Shown here piece by piece: positions 36,917 through 51,400 of a stretch of 64,000 bases of DNA. The stretch comes from Chaunax sp. Z400. Lineage: Eukaryota; Chordata; Actinopteri; Lophiiformes; Chaunacidae. A program made the translations under genes and the position numbers. The notes beneath the pieces were generated by a model. The model was given only the letters and a program-made list of their open reading frames with translations. It was not told the DNA's origin and searched no databases. Position 1 is the first letter of the stretch. Each line of letters opens with the position of its first letter. The stretch lies in NCBI GenBank assembly GCA_037577475.1, contig CM075197.1, positions 21,358,150 through 21,422,149 of the forward strand, written 5' to 3'.

Positions 36917-39900
36917 GAATAGCAGTTCACAACTAGATGCTACATCATAATGAATTTACTGCGCTCCATAATATCCAGTGACCCATTCATTGAATATCTA
37001 ATTTAGAACAATACATTCAATATTTCAGGGCTTTAATGTTAAAAATAACATGTCTACTGAAATTCTCTAAAGTATATATGGAACGACTGGTTCCACATTC
37101 AGATTATTTACTGTTGACAACACTTGCTGTACTAGTATTTTACTTAATTTGAACAGCTCCATACATCATACTCATATACATGTACAAGATTGCATAAAAT
37201 TTCAGGCTCCATTTCCATTATATTAAAAACAAAAAGACAACACAACAACTAACACTAATGCAAAATAGATTAAACTATTCCAATGCAGAGAGTAATGATA
37301 CATCTATTAATGTTCATTTACAAGATTCTTCCTATTTGGTGCTTTTCCTTGCAAACAATTTTTGGTGCCAAATGACTAATTAGGTTCAAAATAGTTTATT
37401 CAATGGTTAAGTATTGCTGTGTTATTTTTTAATGATATGGCAAATACAGACTGAGACAGACAATTATCAGTCAATTCTAACTTTGCTTTCAAGCTGTGGA
37501 ACTGGTGAAGCAAAACTCAGTAGATTAGTCTATTTCCTTTCAGCTCAAGTGGCCTGAATGCACAGGATCATTTAGAAATCACGTTGTGGTCCACGAAAAA
37601 TATTTTTAAGGCACTGAAATTTTGATTCTAATTAAAGATGTTGCTTTTTTCGTCACCTGACAGAGCATCTCAGACATACTATTCTCAATACCAATCAACA
37701 TTATGCAATTATTAAAAAGGCACAGATGTATTTGAAAGTCTAACAAATTTAAAGAAATGTAATGAAATGCAAGCTGTGCTTACCAAGTGAGTAACTTTCA
37801 TTTCTTTTTTTTTCTTTTTTTAGAAAACTTCAATTGGAGCAAGTAGACCACGACAGAGACCAAGGGCCGACAATAAATGATCATTGCAACAATTCAATTT
37901 TAATCATGTCTGTATCTGCCATTAATATTTGTAACAATCATCATCAGTTTCCCATAATTCAACCAAAAACAAAAAATAATTTGGACCACAGTTTTAAGAA
38001 ATAGAAAAATAGTCAGAAAGAAAGCACCTTACAGTTACTGCAGGCCTATCACACCAGCATATAATGCATAACCATCAATATCCAAAGTGATTGAGATTAT
38101 GTACTTAAGTAAAATCAACAACAACAAAAACAAACTTCAGAACAGTAGTTGTAGTGAAGTTTATATGGCCACTTCAGAAGCACAAATGCCATTCACCTTT
38201 GACATTCCTTCACTGTAGACAACAATTAAAATGACACTGAATCCTTGCTGAAGGTCAGCATGTGCTAGCCAGTATTGCACAAACCTGCCACAAACGTCAA
38301 TGTATACTCAACACAAAATCAAATATACAAATACACATTTTTGTAAGGATCTGACCCATGCATGTTTGATCATTTGTGTATCAACTCACTATAGCTAACT
38401 TTAGATAGAAAAAGATGCCATTAATTACTGTTAATGAACATTATCTATTTAAGGTACTAGGTGAATACTTTTTTTAAATTTTTTTTTTTTAAAGTCAAAT
38501 TAGGTTTCTAATCGAAATAAAAGAAATGATGAAATGTACTACAAAAGAAATAACAACAGTACAGGTCTTTGGTAAAACTACAAAAAATGGGCTCAAGTCC
38601 ATTAATGTTGTAAGCAAACCCCATTAGCATAGTCCTGTTGTTGACTCACTAGGAGGGTATACAATATGTCATACAGAATGAAATATCAAATTAAAAAATA
38701 CCACCCAAAAACTGAATTCCTGCCAATCATAACTTTGTCATGCTTTCATCTGGATGGCCTTGGTCTGACCTGATATTGACTTTAGGAAAGACGCCTGTTC
38801 ACACTTACAGGCTGATCTGTCTGCATTCTGTTCAACGGGTCATTACTATTCCTTTAGAATACATATTTGGACAGCTACTGGAAAACCACTTTGGTTCATT
38901 TTTAGATAATCACACCAGACATCATTAATTTACTTGGATTCACAGGAAAATCTAAATAGACTAGAGGACCCTGCGAAAATAGCTGCATCATACACTGCTC
39001 TCCAGTGTATCCAAACCAAAATACTTTGAATCACTTCAAAAAAAAGAAAAGAAAAAAAAAGGGACAATCTACAGCAGTACAGGTCTGTGACATCATTCTA
39101 AGTGACATAGAAAACTACCGAAACTTTGACTCAAATGCATTTACAAATTAATAACTCAATCAAATTGAGATTAAGTTAGATACAGATGACAGATTATTTT
39201 ATAGTTTCTGAAATCTGAGCTGTGGATGCACAACAACATTCAAACATCTAAATGTATAACAAGAAACAACATCTTTTCCAGTAGCAGCGAAGCTTGCAGA
39301 AATTATTAAGCCTTTACTACACTAAAAAGAAGTCAACACAAATACTCTGGCAGTGTGACACAGTGCGTCCTCTTTTAAAAAAAATCATTTTCGTAGTTGG
39401 ATAATATATTGCATAACATGCAATACCAAGAAGTGTTTAGGCTGCCATTTATAATATAATCATGAAAATGCTAAAATACCATAAACTTTTTTTTTTTTTT
39501 TTTAAATATTTCTCCTCTGAGTTGCTTAATTGTCATTTATGTGAATGTAAACAATGCGCCATCCCATATTTATACTGTAAGTAGCAAAAAGTGAACCTGG
39601 AGATACATGACTCTCTATTGAATTTAAAGCAAAAGTAAAAAGTTTTTTTTTTTTTTTTTTTAACACAGTAGAAGGTCATTTCAATTAGAGGAACCAAATC
39701 CTATACAAAAAAAACAAAAACAAATTTCAACTATGGAATTCTTCAATCACTGCAGAATTGTTACAGTAACACAAATTAAAGTACATAACTGTTTAAAAAG
39801 CTTTTTATATGCTGCGATAAAAATTCATGTGTCCTCTGTTTGCATACTCCCACATGATAAATTTAATAACCTAAAGTCAAAGACTGGACGCTGCACCAAA

Positions 39901-41734
39901 AGAGCACCATGACCACGGAATGAGAAGGTGGGAAGTTGGGAGGGGAGCATGGAGGTTTATTTCTAAGGTTGAAGTCAGGACACAGGCACTGACCGTGTTT
40001 GTTTTCAATTATCCTCTGCAGAAATACTTACTGGGATTGGGCCAAATACACTGGTTAATATTTATATATATACACACACACACATAGTCATAAACATGAC
40101 AATGCTTCTGCAATGTTAAACAAGACACATTATGCAGAAACCTGTGGACAAGCTTCAACTAGTTGCGTTTGCGCTGACAATTCTATACATAACCTTTTCA
40201 ACTCAGGCAAGGCACTTTAGAGTTAGAGGCCGATATGTTCTAGACAAGGTCAAGAGGCTAGATTTCTACAAAAATCACCATTTCAGGCTTTAAGCAAACA
40301 CAATACATGCTTCTCTAATGGCTAGGCTATATAAATCTCTACAAAACAAAACTAACTGATTGAATAACAGCCTTAACATGTAGCATGTGCCTTACCAATA
40401 TTACAGCTGCTGGTTATGCCTATAATGCAATTTAAATTTGCACTTATTTGATTGAAATTTTATAAATCTAACTATGAAAGTAGAAACTATTAAGTACTTT
40501 TTCTATGAAATCTTAATGTGTATATCCATGCTATGATTTAACAATAGGAAACAGGAAATATTCAAATGATGTTTCACAGTACACACAAAAGCTTCAGACA
40601 TTAGCTTATATAGAAAAAATAATAAATCTAAAAAAAAAAAGACACAAAAGAATATCTAAAAAGCAGCTTAAAGCAAATTTCTATATACCCTTTAATAAAG
40701 TCCCGAGTCAACAAAGTGCTTTAGTAAGAAATCAAACTTCTTCGGAAAGTTGGTCAAAATAACGATGCTTGACTGAAATAAACTGCTAATGAAAATTTGG
40801 GAGGAAAGAGGAACACTGAAAAATTGATGAAAAATATTTCCTTGTTTAGTCTGCTTTACAGATAAGAGGTGGTTTCAGCACCAGTAGCTCATTGGATGTG
40901 AAACGTTTTACAAATCTGCATGATCAGTTTCTACAGTTAGATAATACGTAGGCCAAAGATTTTTTTCCCCCATCTATTACTAATGATAGTGTTAAATTTA
41001 GGAATGGAGGTGTGCATTCATTCCTAAGAACATGGAGCTTCTAAGCATTGAAGCATATTTGGTACAATTTATTGGATCAGCGACCCATTTCACTCATCTG
41101 TTTTGGAAGCTCCACGCTCTGCAAACGGTACACATGTTTTTTTCCCCTGGAATTCCGGACCATTTGGGCTAAAACAAAAATATATTTCTGAATTAAGTGT
41201 CGGTCAAATTCAGGTTCTTGTAAGTCTTTGTTTTTGTTTTGTTTTTAAAATTATTTGTTCCTCTTAAATTAGAGAAAAATCATCTTTGAGTTTTGCCCAT
41301 TTTATGTTTACCATCAACAGACTAGTTCTAAAATTTACACAGTGATTTCCTTGCATTTGCTGGAATGCCTATGGCACAAACTACTGTGGTAAAATATCAA
41401 AAATGGCTACATCTTTATTCCTGTTTATTCGATTTGATCCACAAGGTGGAACTTTTCATGTTAAAATCACCCTTTGGAGGTCCCCTTGGGTATAATTACA
41501 AAGGACATTTTATCAAAAATCTTCCCCCTCAGAATGACTGAAAAGTTTCATAGCACAAGGACATAGCTCTTTTTGTATGTATTTTAAAAAATAGATCTCA
41601 TCTACTCTCAATAGAACAAGTTTTCTTCAATGGTAAGCAATGGCAATATTGGCATATTTCTGCAGTAATTTCTGAAATAATGGGGCTGAAATGCATTTAA
41701 ATGTGCTCTGGGTGGATTTTCAGTGCATTAAGTT

Positions 41735-41755
41735 AAAAAAAAAAAAAAAAAAAAA
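41735..41755. repeat. Poly-A tract
   Basis: Twenty-one consecutive A residues on the plus strand within the probable unkl 3' UTR. Confidence 0.9.
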
Positions 41756-42267
41756 GCAACTTTCGGTGGTCAGACTTTTTTCCACACTAATTTGCAAAGC
41801 ACAGTGACGTATTTGCGATACATAAATAGCAAATCATGAGGGCAGCAATACAAAGTTGCACTCATAAAAGTCTTTTAACTACGTTTATGAGTCTGGTAAT
41901 ATGCAAGGCTGGCAATGGATAATAAAACCTTGTTTGGAGAAAGCGTGGCTGCATTATGTGTTTAGCTCTCTTATGTACTCATAACAAAGTGTCGGGAAGG
42001 GGCAGACCAAGGCAATTCAATATTCTAATTTCAGCCCAATCTGGCTGACCAAGGTAACGTACACATAAAATGAGCAAAAACTTGAACGATTGAATAGCCT
42101 GTACACAATCTGATTTGTAATACTATTTGTTTTGTCAGTCAAATATCACTGAATTCTAAATTAATTCAATCACTGTATGAAACAGACATTGCTATTTAGA
42201 AAATGTATGATTGGTTAGTAGTTCTTCAAAGGGCTAAATCCTTAGTTGTACCTTGAGTAATTGTACA

Positions 42268-42423
42268 TCACCACTTCAATATTTTTGTTCTACAGTAGGG
42301 ACATTCTGTTTTACTAGGTGCACAGTTCTCACAGAGTACATAATGTTGGCAAGGCTGCAGAACAATGCAACGATCATGCTTTTGGCAAACTATACATTTC
42401 TTTGACTGAAGCTGATATATTAC
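42268..42423 (-). CDS. unkl: unkl coding exon 16 (RING finger)
   Basis: Acceptor TTCCCCAACAG; stop TGA at 42268-42270. Encodes VIYQLQSKKCIVCQKHDRC, then CQHYVLCENC and CPYCRTKILKW, a C-terminal RING-type finger. No initiating Met, so it is not evident as a standalone open frame. Confidence 0.93.
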   Translation of the reverse strand, partial: VIYQLQSKKCIVCQKHDRCIVLQPCQHYVLCENCAPSKTECPYCRTKILKW

Positions 42424-45400
42424 CTGTTGGGGAAGAAAAAAAAAAGAAGAACATCAGCTGCATCTTAAAAATACAGTTCATGCAGACTTTCAATGAGCAT
42501 GCTTGATGACACAACGTAAATCTGAAGGCTAGCCTCGTTTTTAAACTACGTACATGCTATAAATTAAATGCTGTGTGTGCACTAGTCTGTCTTACCCCAT
42601 CTATAAGGTCTAGATCATTACGCAGCTGACTCTGGATGGAGTGAAGCTTTGTCAAGGGGAGTTGGTCCAGCTCTCCGTAGCTTCGTAGCAGAGGTGTTCC
42701 AGGGGTGCGACAAAGCACATCAAAGTCCCCTTGGAGTTCTTTCAGCTTGCGCTCTGTTTCTTCCCATTTCTGCTCTGCCAGTTGCCGCTCTGCCTCGGCC
42801 GTTTTTGCTTGTTCCTTTGCTTCATGAGCATCTTTCTGGCAAGCTTCACAGGCCTGGAACAATATTGACTCATATCAATATTACAACCCCACTATGAAAT
42901 TGCTATGATACACTATAACATGCACTGCAATGAGAGCTCATTTACAACACTGACTTGTTTGACCTGGTGCCAGGCCTCCTCCCATTGTTTGATCTTCTTC
43001 TTGGCCTCGTCCAGCTCTCGAAAAAGACGAGCCAGGTCTGCACTGCTGGTTGCGGAGGTTAGGCTGCTGAAAACTGGAGATGGACTCGGTGAAAAGTTGC
43101 CACTTACAAAGTCCCAAATGTTGCTCGCGCCTCCATTCAAACCTGGGTGAGTGATGAGTGAAAAGTTAGTTGGAGCACTTTGTGCAACTGGAAAGAAAAT
43201 GGAACTGAAGAGATGTATTAAAGTATTTCTGTTGACATATAAGACCCTGAGATTAAAATGTGAAGTCAAATGCTTTCCATTTCACTTGGAGCTTCGTATC
43301 TGATGCTATCAGCTTACCCAAGGAGTTCTGGGAGGAGGACGTAGGTGTTCCCAGGAGGGCATGCTCTGGCTTGGCTAACATGTTTGAAGGTTGATTTTGC
43401 TGTGGTACTGCCCCAGTCAGCAGGGATTGTGACAGAGACTGGGAGAGGGAACTCAGCGGGGAAGTGGACAGTGATGACGAGGAATTAAAAGAGGACGATC
43501 GGGCCAAGGAGCCGGGAATGTTAACTGGGGCAGATCCACGTAGCATGCGTTGACCTGTGGGGACAATGGCGTGGCTTTTAAAATAGTTAGCAGCAAATTA
43601 TGATGACAAAATCATTTATGATCAAGTGCTTGAACAATTGGAAAGACTTGAAGAAATGAGGTGCCCTTACTTGCCAGGCCTACACTGTTATCTTGCTCCT
43701 CTAACTCCTTATCAAGAGATGCAACATTAATGTCACTAAAGTTGAGGTCCAGGGCGGATCCTGAAGGAAAACAAAACACATCTGGTTGACATTTGACACC
43801 AAAATACAGGTTGACAGTAGTCAGCTCCACCGGCTGATGTTGACTTTACATACACATACCTATGACAGACTCCACTGTGTTGCTCCCTGGGTAGAAAGGA
43901 GTGGCCTTTGCATTCATTGTTGATAAGGTGGTGGGTGAAGAACTTTCTGAGCCAATGCTAGAGGCTAAGCTGGATGTTATACTCGAGGTAAAGCTTGATG
44001 CCAAAGGGTTCACCACGGAGAATACAGCATTTTGTGTCTTGAACAAAGAAAAGCACAGAAGGCATCCGTTAAATTCACATTGTTGATGACAGTTTGGGCT
44101 TTTAAAGTAAATAAATACATTGATTATCATGCGATATAATACACAACATACAACATAACCAATTCAAAAAACAAACCTGTTTGTCTTGGTCCATTAATTT
44201 CTGATCCATTTGCCCTTTGTTCTTAATCTGAAAATGACCAAATAACACAGAAACAGGACATTTCAGTGACAAAACTCTACATTTTACATCCACACAGTTC
44301 CTTTCAATTCAAAATGTATTTTTACACCACAATTAGACACAGGCTGACAAAGATATAAGAGCCTATTTAAACACCAACAGTATGCCCTGAACCATTATGC
44401 ATTGTCCTTTTGATGGAGCTAATTTAGTGTCACGGGCTGAAGCGACATTGAAGTCTATCAATTCTTTTCAAAGTGGTGATTAATGTGGTAATTATCAGGA
44501 GCATTAAATCTGACCAGACACACAGGTGTGTACACTGATCATGTAACTCTACTCTGCCTGCCGCTTGCAGCTCTGGGAATGATTCAAACATGTTGGCTGT
44601 TTATTACAGCACATCCGGGATGACAGAGGCATACAATTTATTTAGTGGGCGGCATTCTCTGTATTTACCACTTAATGTGCAGTGAAGTTCATGAGGTGAA
44701 AACATATGTTGTCTTTCAACTGTTTTCAAATGAACAAATGTCAAAAAGCGTTAGCAAATTATATTATACTGCCATTTTTATTCATGTGTCCCAACTTTTC
44801 TGGGATGCTGTGTGACACAGCGAGTTGTAAAAACACTCCTGGCTGTGCAGACAATGTGTAAATATGTTTAGACAGCCTGATTCTGACACAAAATGCACCT
44901 TTGATTATGAGAAGTTTGTCATCAAATCACTTGGTGCTTTATAGCTTTATGTGATACTATTAAGTTTTTGTTTAGAACCAATGCATGAAATGATCTAAAA
45001 TCTAAGACGTAAAAAACCAGTGCAATTCAAGGGGGGGAAAAAAGGATTAAATGATGAAATGACAGTGGTATGGCAAATAATGAGTGAAAAAGAAATAAAA
45101 TGGTGATTCCAAATGACTGACAGTGACACATTAAGTGTTAAAGCCCTCATTTTTCTTTGTGTTATATTGTTCCTGAAGCTTAAGAGAGCAGTCTGTGTAC
45201 CTGATCCTCACGTTCAAAGCCCGGAGCTTTGGGATAGTTAGACGTCAGAGATGAGACACTGGATGTGGCGGACTCTGAACATAAACTACTATTAGGTAAG
45301 GATTTGGGCCTGCTGATGGATCCCACTGGGGATAACAAACTGTCGCTTCCTGAGCTTGGAGTTACAGTTGAGCTATTAGAACATGATACCTGAGAAGAGA

Positions 45401-48400
45401 AGTGCACATGATCTTAACAAAACGACGTCCAAAATATATAAATTAAAATAAATGAAAACAATATTCTGAACGGACTATGAAGGCGGTCTTTCTTGGACTG
45501 AGAATGAAACAACAAATGAAGACTTAACGGTTTTTACTGAATCACTAAAGTGCCTCTGTTCTATTAAAACAATGCAATAATGAAATGCAAAACAGTAAAA
45601 TAAAATAGTGATAATGGCAAGTCAATGTGCAAAAAAGAATTCCAACAGAAAGATGACAGTGTCATGAGGAACACAAGTAATTGGCACATTTGCATCGGCC
45701 TCTTCAGACCTGGAATCAACATGTGTCCCGAGTGATCTGATGCCACAGCTCGGAGTACAGGTATGAACGCGTCCAACGCGCATTGAGGACGCATTTGAGA
45801 TGTTTTCCGAGGCGATCAGGGCCACATGTGGCCACATTCTTTTAGCAGTGTGAATGCAAATGTGTCCTGGGCCACCTTGAGCGACCACCTACTCAACCGC
45901 CTGCAAAACAACAAAAAGCCACAACAACAACAGGCATAATGGACGTCACGCTCCCCGACGTCCCTTTGGTATACTGTAATGCAAATGACACTTTTGTGCT
46001 CTCTTACCTGCAGTAGTTTGTGAACACACTGTGTCAGCTTTTCACTACTGAACTAGTAACTGCAATTTTCCCACTCTTTTTTTAATTTTTTTTAAGACAT
46101 GATTTGGAGAGATGTTGAGTCAGCAGAAACTTAATAAACTTTTCCAATTCAAAATGATTTTGCCTTCTTGTAACTTTGGCATGAAATGCAATGCATTATG
46201 GTTCTTCCTGCTTTATAAAAACGGTACGTTGCTGCATCACTGTAGCAGCCTGTCGACTCTGTCTCTCAGGTGCGTCTTACATTTAGTAGCTTTTTGAACA
46301 CACCGTTTCTCTACTTACTCCCTTAAAATATTCCTGTGAGTTGTAAAATAGGGAGAAAGATAAACATTGTGAAAGGCTATTCGTGACAATTTCATAATTG
46401 TTGGGGCCCTTCTTGTAAATTCACCAAAAAATGTCTTTCTTTGTGTAAAAAATATTGTGTGTTTACCTCAGTGATTTATCTGGTTTTTTTGCCTATTGAG
46501 CATGGAGCTGAGATTCAATCACAAGTGGTCAACTGAGACGCTTTATAATCCCAGCCGTGAACAGGCGGACTTAGAGCTGTCCACTTGAGATCAGATCACC
46601 CAGGACGCATGATAACACCAGATTTCAACAATTCTTTTTAGAAAGGTACAAAAGCAGGCTCCCATAAAACTTTTGCCCACACAACTCTTGAAATCTAATA
46701 TCCTGGTTAAGTCACTTTCCTATTGACCGACTGATACAACAAAAAGAAAACATAGACTTCCTACTTGTCCGTTGCTACTGGTTGCGTTGGTGGTGGAGTT
46801 GCCTCCACTGTTCCACTCACTAACTGGACACTCTGAATACTGCTGAGAGCCCAGTTGGGACTGTGAACTTGACTGTATCACTGTTAACAATGAGCTCATG
46901 GTCTCTTCTGTAGAGGGAATTCCTGAAATGATCAAAATATACATCAAATCTTTGTATAGTGAGTAAACAACCTGATTGCCAACATTAACATTCTTTGTGG
47001 TTATTTTTAAATCAGTTGGAAAGTTAGCAGTGCATATTGTAAAACTTGGAGAAAAACAAGAAGATGCTCACACACGTGTGTGTAAAAACATCAATTCAAA
47101 AACCACTATAAATGACCTATATTTGTAATCCTCTACCTGAGTAATGGATCAGTGTTAAGACAAATTTTGACTTACTTTCTACATGTGCAAATGCACAAAA
47201 CGGTCCTCTGGGACAGTATCCAGTTTGTCGCATATCATTGCATTTGGTAGATTTGTAGATCTTTTGGAGAAAGATAAATAAATCAATAAGTCAATGACAA
47301 AGTTACAATGTGTGCCTTTACAAAAAATAATAAACCAAAGTGTTAAATCAGTGAAGCTAGACTGTCATTAACAAAACAATAAAAATAAATAAATAAAAAT
47401 ATGTTGAATGTATAGCAAGATTAAGCAGTAAAAACAAATTTGTCACACAACACATTCATGTAGTGTCTACAGCCCACAATGATAGAGCTAACTAAAAAAG
47501 AAAAATACATCAAAATATGGTAATAATATAATAATAATAATACTAAACTGACAAAACACCAAACATAACAGCAGACCATACACCTGATAATTTTTCAGAT
47601 TTTTTTTTTTACTTACTTCTGGGTGAAATTGCTGTTCTGTTCGAGAGTGACAATACTGGCAACTGTCTCCACTGTCACACTTTGAGGGTTCACCCCATTC
47701 ATCACCATGTTTAACATTAGGGCAAGGAGTTGACCTGCATTCAGAAGTCAGAACCTTTAGCCTATTGCAATAATGCAACTTTCAATCATTAATCATTTTC
47801 ATTTAAAACAAGTTATGCCTTACCTATATTTGAACTTTCTAGGGTTTCGTCTTCGATCTCTACTGTTGTGGTAGTGGGGGCAAGCGTAGCCCTGTCTGCA
47901 TAGTCTTGGGGGCTTAGTACACTGATCTGTTTTATAGTTTGCTAAAACAAAGTTTGTATCTGCAAAAAATAAATCAATAAATATATAATTAAAATAAAAA
48001 AGGCAGAAAGTACTGATGTAATTTTTTCCTTTTATTTCGCACAAAATTAAAAAGTGTGTTACATTTTCATTTTCATCAAAAGGGTTTACTCACCTTGCCA
48101 TCTGGGGTCTTCTGTCAGTGTTTTCTCAATCATAGCTTGGCTAGCTAACACACCAGGCTGCAGATCAGGAATGCCTTCTCCAGATCCCAACTGTCCATTT
48201 TGAAGAGCCTCTTGTGCTTGGATCTCTCTGTTAACAAAATGTATGTTTAAAAAAAATAATCAATACCTCAAACAGTAAGAAAAACCCCCCACATATATAT
48301 GTTAACACATCAAAATTATTGACTTGTTAAATTAAACTTGCTTCTTGTCTTAAATAGTCAAATACCCTGCTAAATTACAAAATCCCTTGAATATCACATA

Positions 48401-51400
48401 AAAATAACTATCAATATTCATTTAACTGTATACTGAAGATTTTTGTCAAAACAGTATCTGTTGGTTCTAAACATCAAAATACTTTACAGACAAATACAAA
48501 GATTATATCTGGCATATAAGGTGTTTTAACCTTAGTTTAAGTTGTAACAGCCTGAAGAAAGATAAGGTAAAAATTATAGACGTTTATCAATTAACTCTAA
48601 AATGTTCATCACTGGAAACATTTTGCTCAGGAGACCCCGAGTTAAGAGCATTGATATCAGCAAACCTCCATCAGACTCTTTCTGCAGTACAGAGCTAAAC
48701 ATGTTTATTTAGCATGTTTTTTGTGATTCATTGAGCTGATTCCTAGAAAACAAGTTAAGCATTAAACCCATACAAGGTATCCTGTTTACATTATGTCTAA
48801 ATTAGCTGATTTGTTGGCTCCATTGTGAGGCTAATGAGTGAAAAGAGCGGCAGGGATGAAAGAGGTCACTATTTGCTTTATATGTCACCTGATATCATAG
48901 ACTGGAGGTCGGAGATCATGTGGTCCGTGAGCAAAAGCACAGTGGAGGCCATTCTTCACACAATGTCCTCGAGCATCTGTCTCATGGATACAAGTGCCAG
49001 TCTTGTAATAGCGTAGATGGTACTTGCGCTCAGTGTCACCAGTGGTCCGGTGTAAATAAGGACAGCTAAGGAAGCAAGGAAGAGATCGATATGCTTTTGA
49101 AATCAGTTGACCTGAATAACACATGTGAATGAACATGATTTAGCATGACAGTAAAATGAGGCAGGCCAAATCTCACATTCAGCCAAAAAAAAAAGAAGCA
49201 AAAATATGTTTTAAAATTCTGTGATCTTCTTTGAAGTTCAAGACAAAAATGTAGAGTATAAATCTAAGATGTCTGCGCATGTAAGGTGTTTCATTTGATA
49301 AAAGAATGACACGCTGCAATATACTGACATTTAAAACACGGTCAAAATGGCTCATTACAAAACCACAGGGCATATAAATGGTAATAGAATGAAGAAATTC
49401 TCACATGCTTAATCAGGAATAAGATTCTACTGTCAATGCAGGGCTGACAAACCAGCAATTTCACAAGAAACATATGGTTAATAAGCCTTGTGAATAAAGC
49501 AATTTTACCTTTCTTGAGTAGCAACAGTTGCTATAGCAACACATAAGGTCATACAAAAATAGCTGCCATTGGCAGAGGAGGAATTGTAAGGACTGCAGTC
49601 ATTCATTTACCATTTAGTTTATGAATCTTACTTCTTTATTTATTTCTATGTGGGGCTAAATTAAATTATGTTCCATTCTTTGCTCTCATTCACTTAAAGA
49701 GGCTTCTGTTCGTATACTGCTTACTGCAAATTGAAGAGGAAAGTCACTGTCACTCCTTTTGAACATTTGCATATCTAATTTCTGTGTGACTAGACAGTTA
49801 AGTCAATATTTAAGAACATGCTTGACAGCCCTGGAGCCACAGGCCTGTCACAAAATATGTACAGACTGTATTTTCCCCCTATGATGAGTGAGGATAAATG
49901 GTGCTATGTGCTAAATTCTGGAAGCTGTATGTTTGTATATGAGAAATACAAAATTTGTATCTTATTGTAGGGAACTGACAATTTTGAAAACATTAAGCTT
50001 GGATGAAAATTGTAATGCATGAAATGACATGTTGCCTTTAGTTGAAATTAAGAGTAGCGTCAGTGATTGGAGGGGAGTAAGGGGCAACCTGTGAAGTAGT
50101 TTCACCTCGAAGACAAAGAGTCATGCCACATGAAGGGTGAATTCAATCAGAAAAGTTATCAGATAGGAGAAACAAGGATAAATACTGCTAATCAAGTAAC
50201 TACCAATCAAATCCCATTTTTCTGCATATAAAAAAAAATGTAAACAACAGAATCGTGGTCTTTGTTTTACACTCCTCCTCACTTGTACAAAGAATGCACA
50301 CAAGTTATCCATCTTATCTTTATAGCACTCTTTACAGTGTCGCAAAATTTAGATTACAAAATCGAGTCGCTTCTTGGCAGTCATTTCTAAATAAGCGACT
50401 CCTGCAACAAATGATCTTTTACAACCAGTCAGACAGTTTATAAGTGCAGTTCAGGCCCCCGCGACTTGATGCACACATATGCCATTAAACACAGAACGTG
50501 CTGTCCTTCACACTTGTATTCTATAACCACAGTAAAATGGTGAAATGAAGAAACAGTTTAAATCTTAATGAATGTCCCTAAAAATAACAACACATGCTTT
50601 CAGACCTTCGCTGATATCACTACAAAACAGCTAGCGACACAGCTGCTCCTACTTGATCTGTATATTAAGTTTATTCCAGTAGTTGTAAAACTCACTTTGC
50701 AGTTTACAGCAATCAAGTACTACTTTAGCAAAGGAAGCATATCCACACAATTCTCTCTCATGAGGATGCAAGTTCACAATTGACCACTGATGAAATGTCC
50801 TGATAAACTGCGTTCAATATTTTTTTGTGGTTTTGGTTTGATCCATGTTCTGATTTGTTTCATTGAATTGCAATGGTCCTCATCCCAAACATATCAACAA
50901 AGGATCAGTCATTTATCAGCAGAGGCAGACATGACATTTCCATGGTGCGTAAGAATTGTGATTACTAAAACGGAGACTTACTCATCTCCATCTGGACAGA
51001 TGCCCGTGGTCTCGTCGTATTTCGTGCAGTACACGTCAGGGCTGTAGTTAAAAGTTCCGTCTCTTCTTCTTATGGGTCGCCTTCGCCGCTGGTTGAGAAA
51101 ATGCCAATTAAAGCACGTAAAGGGTCTGTGCTGTGTACACTTGTGCTGGAGGAACAACGGGCACTGCTCTGTCCTGAACTCCTTTAAGTATCTGAAACAA
51201 CAAGAAAAAAAACAAATAATAGTACCGGGAACCGAAATTTAAATGACCACTGACTAAAGAATCAGTCGAAAGAAAGAAAAAAAAGTTCAAAGACAGCAGA
51301 GTTTCGTGTGGTGCTAATAGTGATGTAGCCTCGTATGCATTTATGGGTCACTAGCGTTTGCTCGCTATTCAGAGAGCAACTACGTATGTACTGTGACGTA

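Larger units (their letters stand above)
36891..42267 (-). other. unkl: Probable long 3' UTR of unkl
   Basis: More than 5 kb after the unkl stop is unusually AT-rich, poor in open frames on both strands, and lacks recognisable transposons. On the minus strand an AATAAA at 36911-36916 is a possible end. Many other TTTATT strings occur on the plus strand, so a shorter UTR is equally possible. Confidence 0.35.

Noticed and set aside
44786..44820. Text GTGTCCCAACTTTTCTGGGA resembling the Tc1-like end at 23964
   Set aside because: Too short and lacks a partner end nearby; at most an old solo fragment.
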